12,959 nt of DNA from assembly GCA_015489265.1 (NCBI GenBank), contig WFZY01000116.1, forward strand, positions 1 through 12,959. The letters are read 5' to 3'. Shown piece by piece: positions 11,152 through 12,959 of this stretch. The DNA comes from Flavobacteriaceae bacterium (GTDB taxonomy: Bacteria > Bacteroidota > Bacteroidia > Flavobacteriales > Flavobacteriaceae). The position numbers and the translations under genes are program-made. Under the pieces are notes generated by a model. The model did no database searches and had not been told where the DNA came from. It saw only the letters and a list, made by a program, of their open reading frames with translations. How positions within the stretch are numbered: the first letter of the stretch is position 1; every line of letters begins with the position of its first letter.

Positions 11152-12959
11152 ATGAGCATTCCCACTAAATATAATCCGAGTCAAGTAGAAGATAAATGGT
11201 ATGAATACTGGATGAAAAACCGCTATTTTCATTCGGAACCCGATGAGAGAGAACCCTATACAATCGTGATTCCACCGCCCAATGTGACCGGTGTTTTACA
11301 CATGGGACACATGCTCAACAACACTTTGCAAGATGTACTCATCAGACGGGCGCGTATGCTGGGAAAAAATGCTTGTTGGGTACCCGGCACCGACCATGCT
11401 TCCATAGCCACAGAAGCCAAAGTCGTTGCCAAACTCAAAGAACAAGGGATTGAGAAAGATGATTTAACACGCGAAGAATTTCTCAAACATGCTTGGGATT
11501 GGACTCATAAACACGGTGGCATCATACTCGAACAGCTTAAAAAACTCGGCGCTTCTTGTGACTGGGACCGCACTAAATTCACTTTAGATGATGATATGTC
11601 CGAAAGTGTTACCAAAGTTTTTGTCGACTTGTACAACAAAGGTAAAATATACCGTGGTTTTCGTATGGTCAACTGGGATCCGGTTGCTAAAACCACTATT
11701 TCAGATGAAGAAGTCAATTATACCGATGAGCAAGGACATCTGTATTATGTCAATTATCCGATAGTCGGCGAAAAAGATGCTTATATTCAAATAGCCACCA
11801 CGCGTCCGGAAACCATATTGGGGGATACTGCTATTGCTGTTAGTCCTGAAAATGAAAAATACCAAAAATATATCGGAAAGAAAGCCATTGTACCCATTGC
11901 TAACAGGGAAATACCCATTATTGCCGATGATTATGTCGATCCGGAATTTGGAACCGGCGCCTTAAAAATCACACCGGCTCACGACCCCAATGATAAGGAA
12001 ATAGGTGAACGCCACAATTTGGAAATTATCGATATATTTAATGAAGATGCCACGCTCAATGCGCACGGTTTACACTATGCAGGTAAAGACCGCGATGTGG
12101 TCAAAAAAGAAATAGTCGAAGAACTCAAAGAAAAAGGATTTTTAGACAAAATAGAAAAGCATATGCACCGTGTCGGTCGTAGCGAACGTACCAATGCGGT
12201 TATAGAACCGCGCTTATCACGTCAATGGTTTTTAAAAATGAAAGAGCTGGCACAACCGGCAATTGATGCGGTACGAAACGAAGAAGTCAAGCTCATTCCC
12301 AAAAAATTTGAAAACACCTATTTTCACTGGATGGACAATGTCCGGGACTGGAACATTTCGCGTCAATTGTGGTGGGGACATCGTATTCCGGCTTATTATT
12401 ACGGCGAAGGAGAAAACGATTTTGTAGTAGCGGAAAACATTGAAGAAGCTTTAAAATTAGCCCGTCAAAAATCCGGTAATGCACAATTGCAATTAACCGA
12501 TTTGAAACAAGATGAAGATGCTTTGGATACTTGGTTTTCGTCTTGGCTTTGGCCTATGAGTGTTTTTGATGGGATTCGCCATCCCGACAACAAAGATTTT
12601 AAATACTACTACCCTACCAACGACTTGGTAACCGCCCCTGAAATACTTTTCTTTTGGGTGGCTCGGATGATTATTGCCGGTTATGAATTTGCCGGTCAAA
12701 AACCTTTTGAAAATGTCTATCTAACGGGTATTGTTCGTGACAAACTCGGACGGAAAATGTCCAAATCATTGGGCAATTCGCCCGACCCGATTAAAATGAT
12801 GCAAGAACATGGCGCCGACGCCGTACGTGTCGGTATGTTGTTGACATCACCCGCCGGAAATGACCTGCCGTTTGATATTGAGCTGGTTATGCAAGGACGT
12901 AATTTTGCCAATAAAATATGGAATGGTTTCCGTTTGATCAAATCTTGGGAAATTGACAA
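11152..12959 (+). CDS. valS: Valine--tRNA ligase, 3' truncated by the window
   Basis: ValRS is a cytoplasmic class I synthetase that charges tRNA-Val and edits Thr-tRNA-Val. The first 602 codons are present and the frame stays open to the edge, so perhaps the last third is missing: most of the anticodon-binding domain and the C-terminal coiled coil. The Rossmann core begins with PPPNVTGVLHMGHMLNN, whose HMGH (residues 50-53) is the HIGH motif, followed by GTDHASIATEAKV. The CP1 editing domain (about 195-335) carries TTRPETILGDTAIAV and GTGALKITPAHDPND. The WWGHRIP and DALDTWFSSWLWPMS blocks follow, and KMSKS is at 535-539. ValRS is told from IleRS by the GTDHA and DTWFSS contexts and the HMGH form. 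The ATG at 11152 gives the usual short N-terminus. Confidence 0.98.
   Translation, partial: MSIPTKYNPSQVEDKWYEYWMKNRYFHSEPDEREPYTIVIPPPNVTGVLHMGHMLNNTLQDVLIRRARMLGKNACWVPGTDHASIATEAKVVAKLKEQGIEKDDLTREEFLKHAWDWTHKHGGIILEQLKKLGASCDWDRTKFTLDDDMSESVTKVFVDLYNKGKIYRGFRMVNWDPVAKTTISDEEVNYTDEQGHLYYVNYPIVGEKDAYIQIATTRPETILGDTAIAVSPENEKYQKYIGKKAIVPIANREIPIIADDYVDPEFGTGALKITPAHDPNDKEIGERHNLEIIDIFNEDATLNAHGLHYAGKDRDVVKKEIVEELKEKGFLDKIEKHMHRVGRSERTNAVIEPRLSRQWFLKMKELAQPAIDAVRNEEVKLIPKKFENTYFHWMDNVRDWNISRQLWWGHRIPAYYYGEGENDFVVAENIEEALKLARQKSGNAQLQLTDLKQDEDALDTWFSSWLWPMSVFDGIRHPDNKDFKYYYPTNDLVTAPEILFFWVARMIIAGYEFAGQKPFENVYLTGIVRDKLGRKMSKSLGNSPDPIKMMQEHGADAVRVGMLLTSPAGNDLPFDIELVMQGRNFANKIWNGFRLIKSWEID

Noticed and set aside
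11299..11310. HMGH in place of HIGH in valS
   Set aside because: HMGH is an ordinary form of the class I signature in valyl-tRNA synthetases.

Overview
The window looks like a chromosomal segment of a flavobacterium (phylum Bacteroidota, probably Flavobacteriales). The DNA is AT-rich. Clear Shine-Dalgarno sites are absent. At least six intergenic sites match the Bacteroidota -7 promoter consensus TAnnTTTG, most of them 30-46 bases ahead of a start codon. The gene content is typical of the group: alaS beside an M23 peptidase and a short MerR-like gene, a LemA-TPM-TPM cluster, and a GH3/serine-hydrolase fusion. No genus can be named from the sequence alone.

Layout. Bases 1-193 hold the start of a minus-strand dipeptidase E-like gene that runs off the left edge. 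A repeat-filled gap (194-609) follows, then alaS on the minus strand (610-3237). A 75-base divergent spacer with face-to-face -7 boxes and an 18-base palindrome separates alaS from a plus-strand pair: an M23 envelope peptidase (3313-4284) and a small MerR-like regulator (4284-4613), which overlap by one base. A second repeat-rich gap leads to tRNA-His(GTG) at 4945-5019. Its terminator reaches into the 3' end of a convergent 994-residue NagZ-like GH3 plus serine-hydrolase fusion (5037-8021, minus). A third gap (8022-8626) carries GC-rich hairpins and degenerate heptamers. After it comes a tight plus-strand operon: lemA, a soluble TPM-domain gene and a membrane-anchored TPM-domain gene with a glycine-rich tail (8627-10483). 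A DUF4442 hotdog-fold gene (10572-11030) and the first 602 codons of valS (11152 to the right edge) complete the window.

How the genes fit together. Housekeeping translation genes (alaS, tRNA-His, valS) are interleaved with envelope functions: M23 endopeptidase, periplasmic muropeptide hydrolysis by the GH3 fusion, and the LemA/TPM membrane module. The fusion probably combines, in one exported protein, the two steps that B. subtilis NagZ and AmiE perform separately in muropeptide rescue; this is inferred from domain architecture. I found no mobile element, CRISPR array, phage gene or wholly unknown multi-gene system. The observations most worth checking are the alaS/M23 promoter architecture, the GH3-serine hydrolase fusion with its altered second serine-hydrolase motif, and the dispersed intergenic repeat families.
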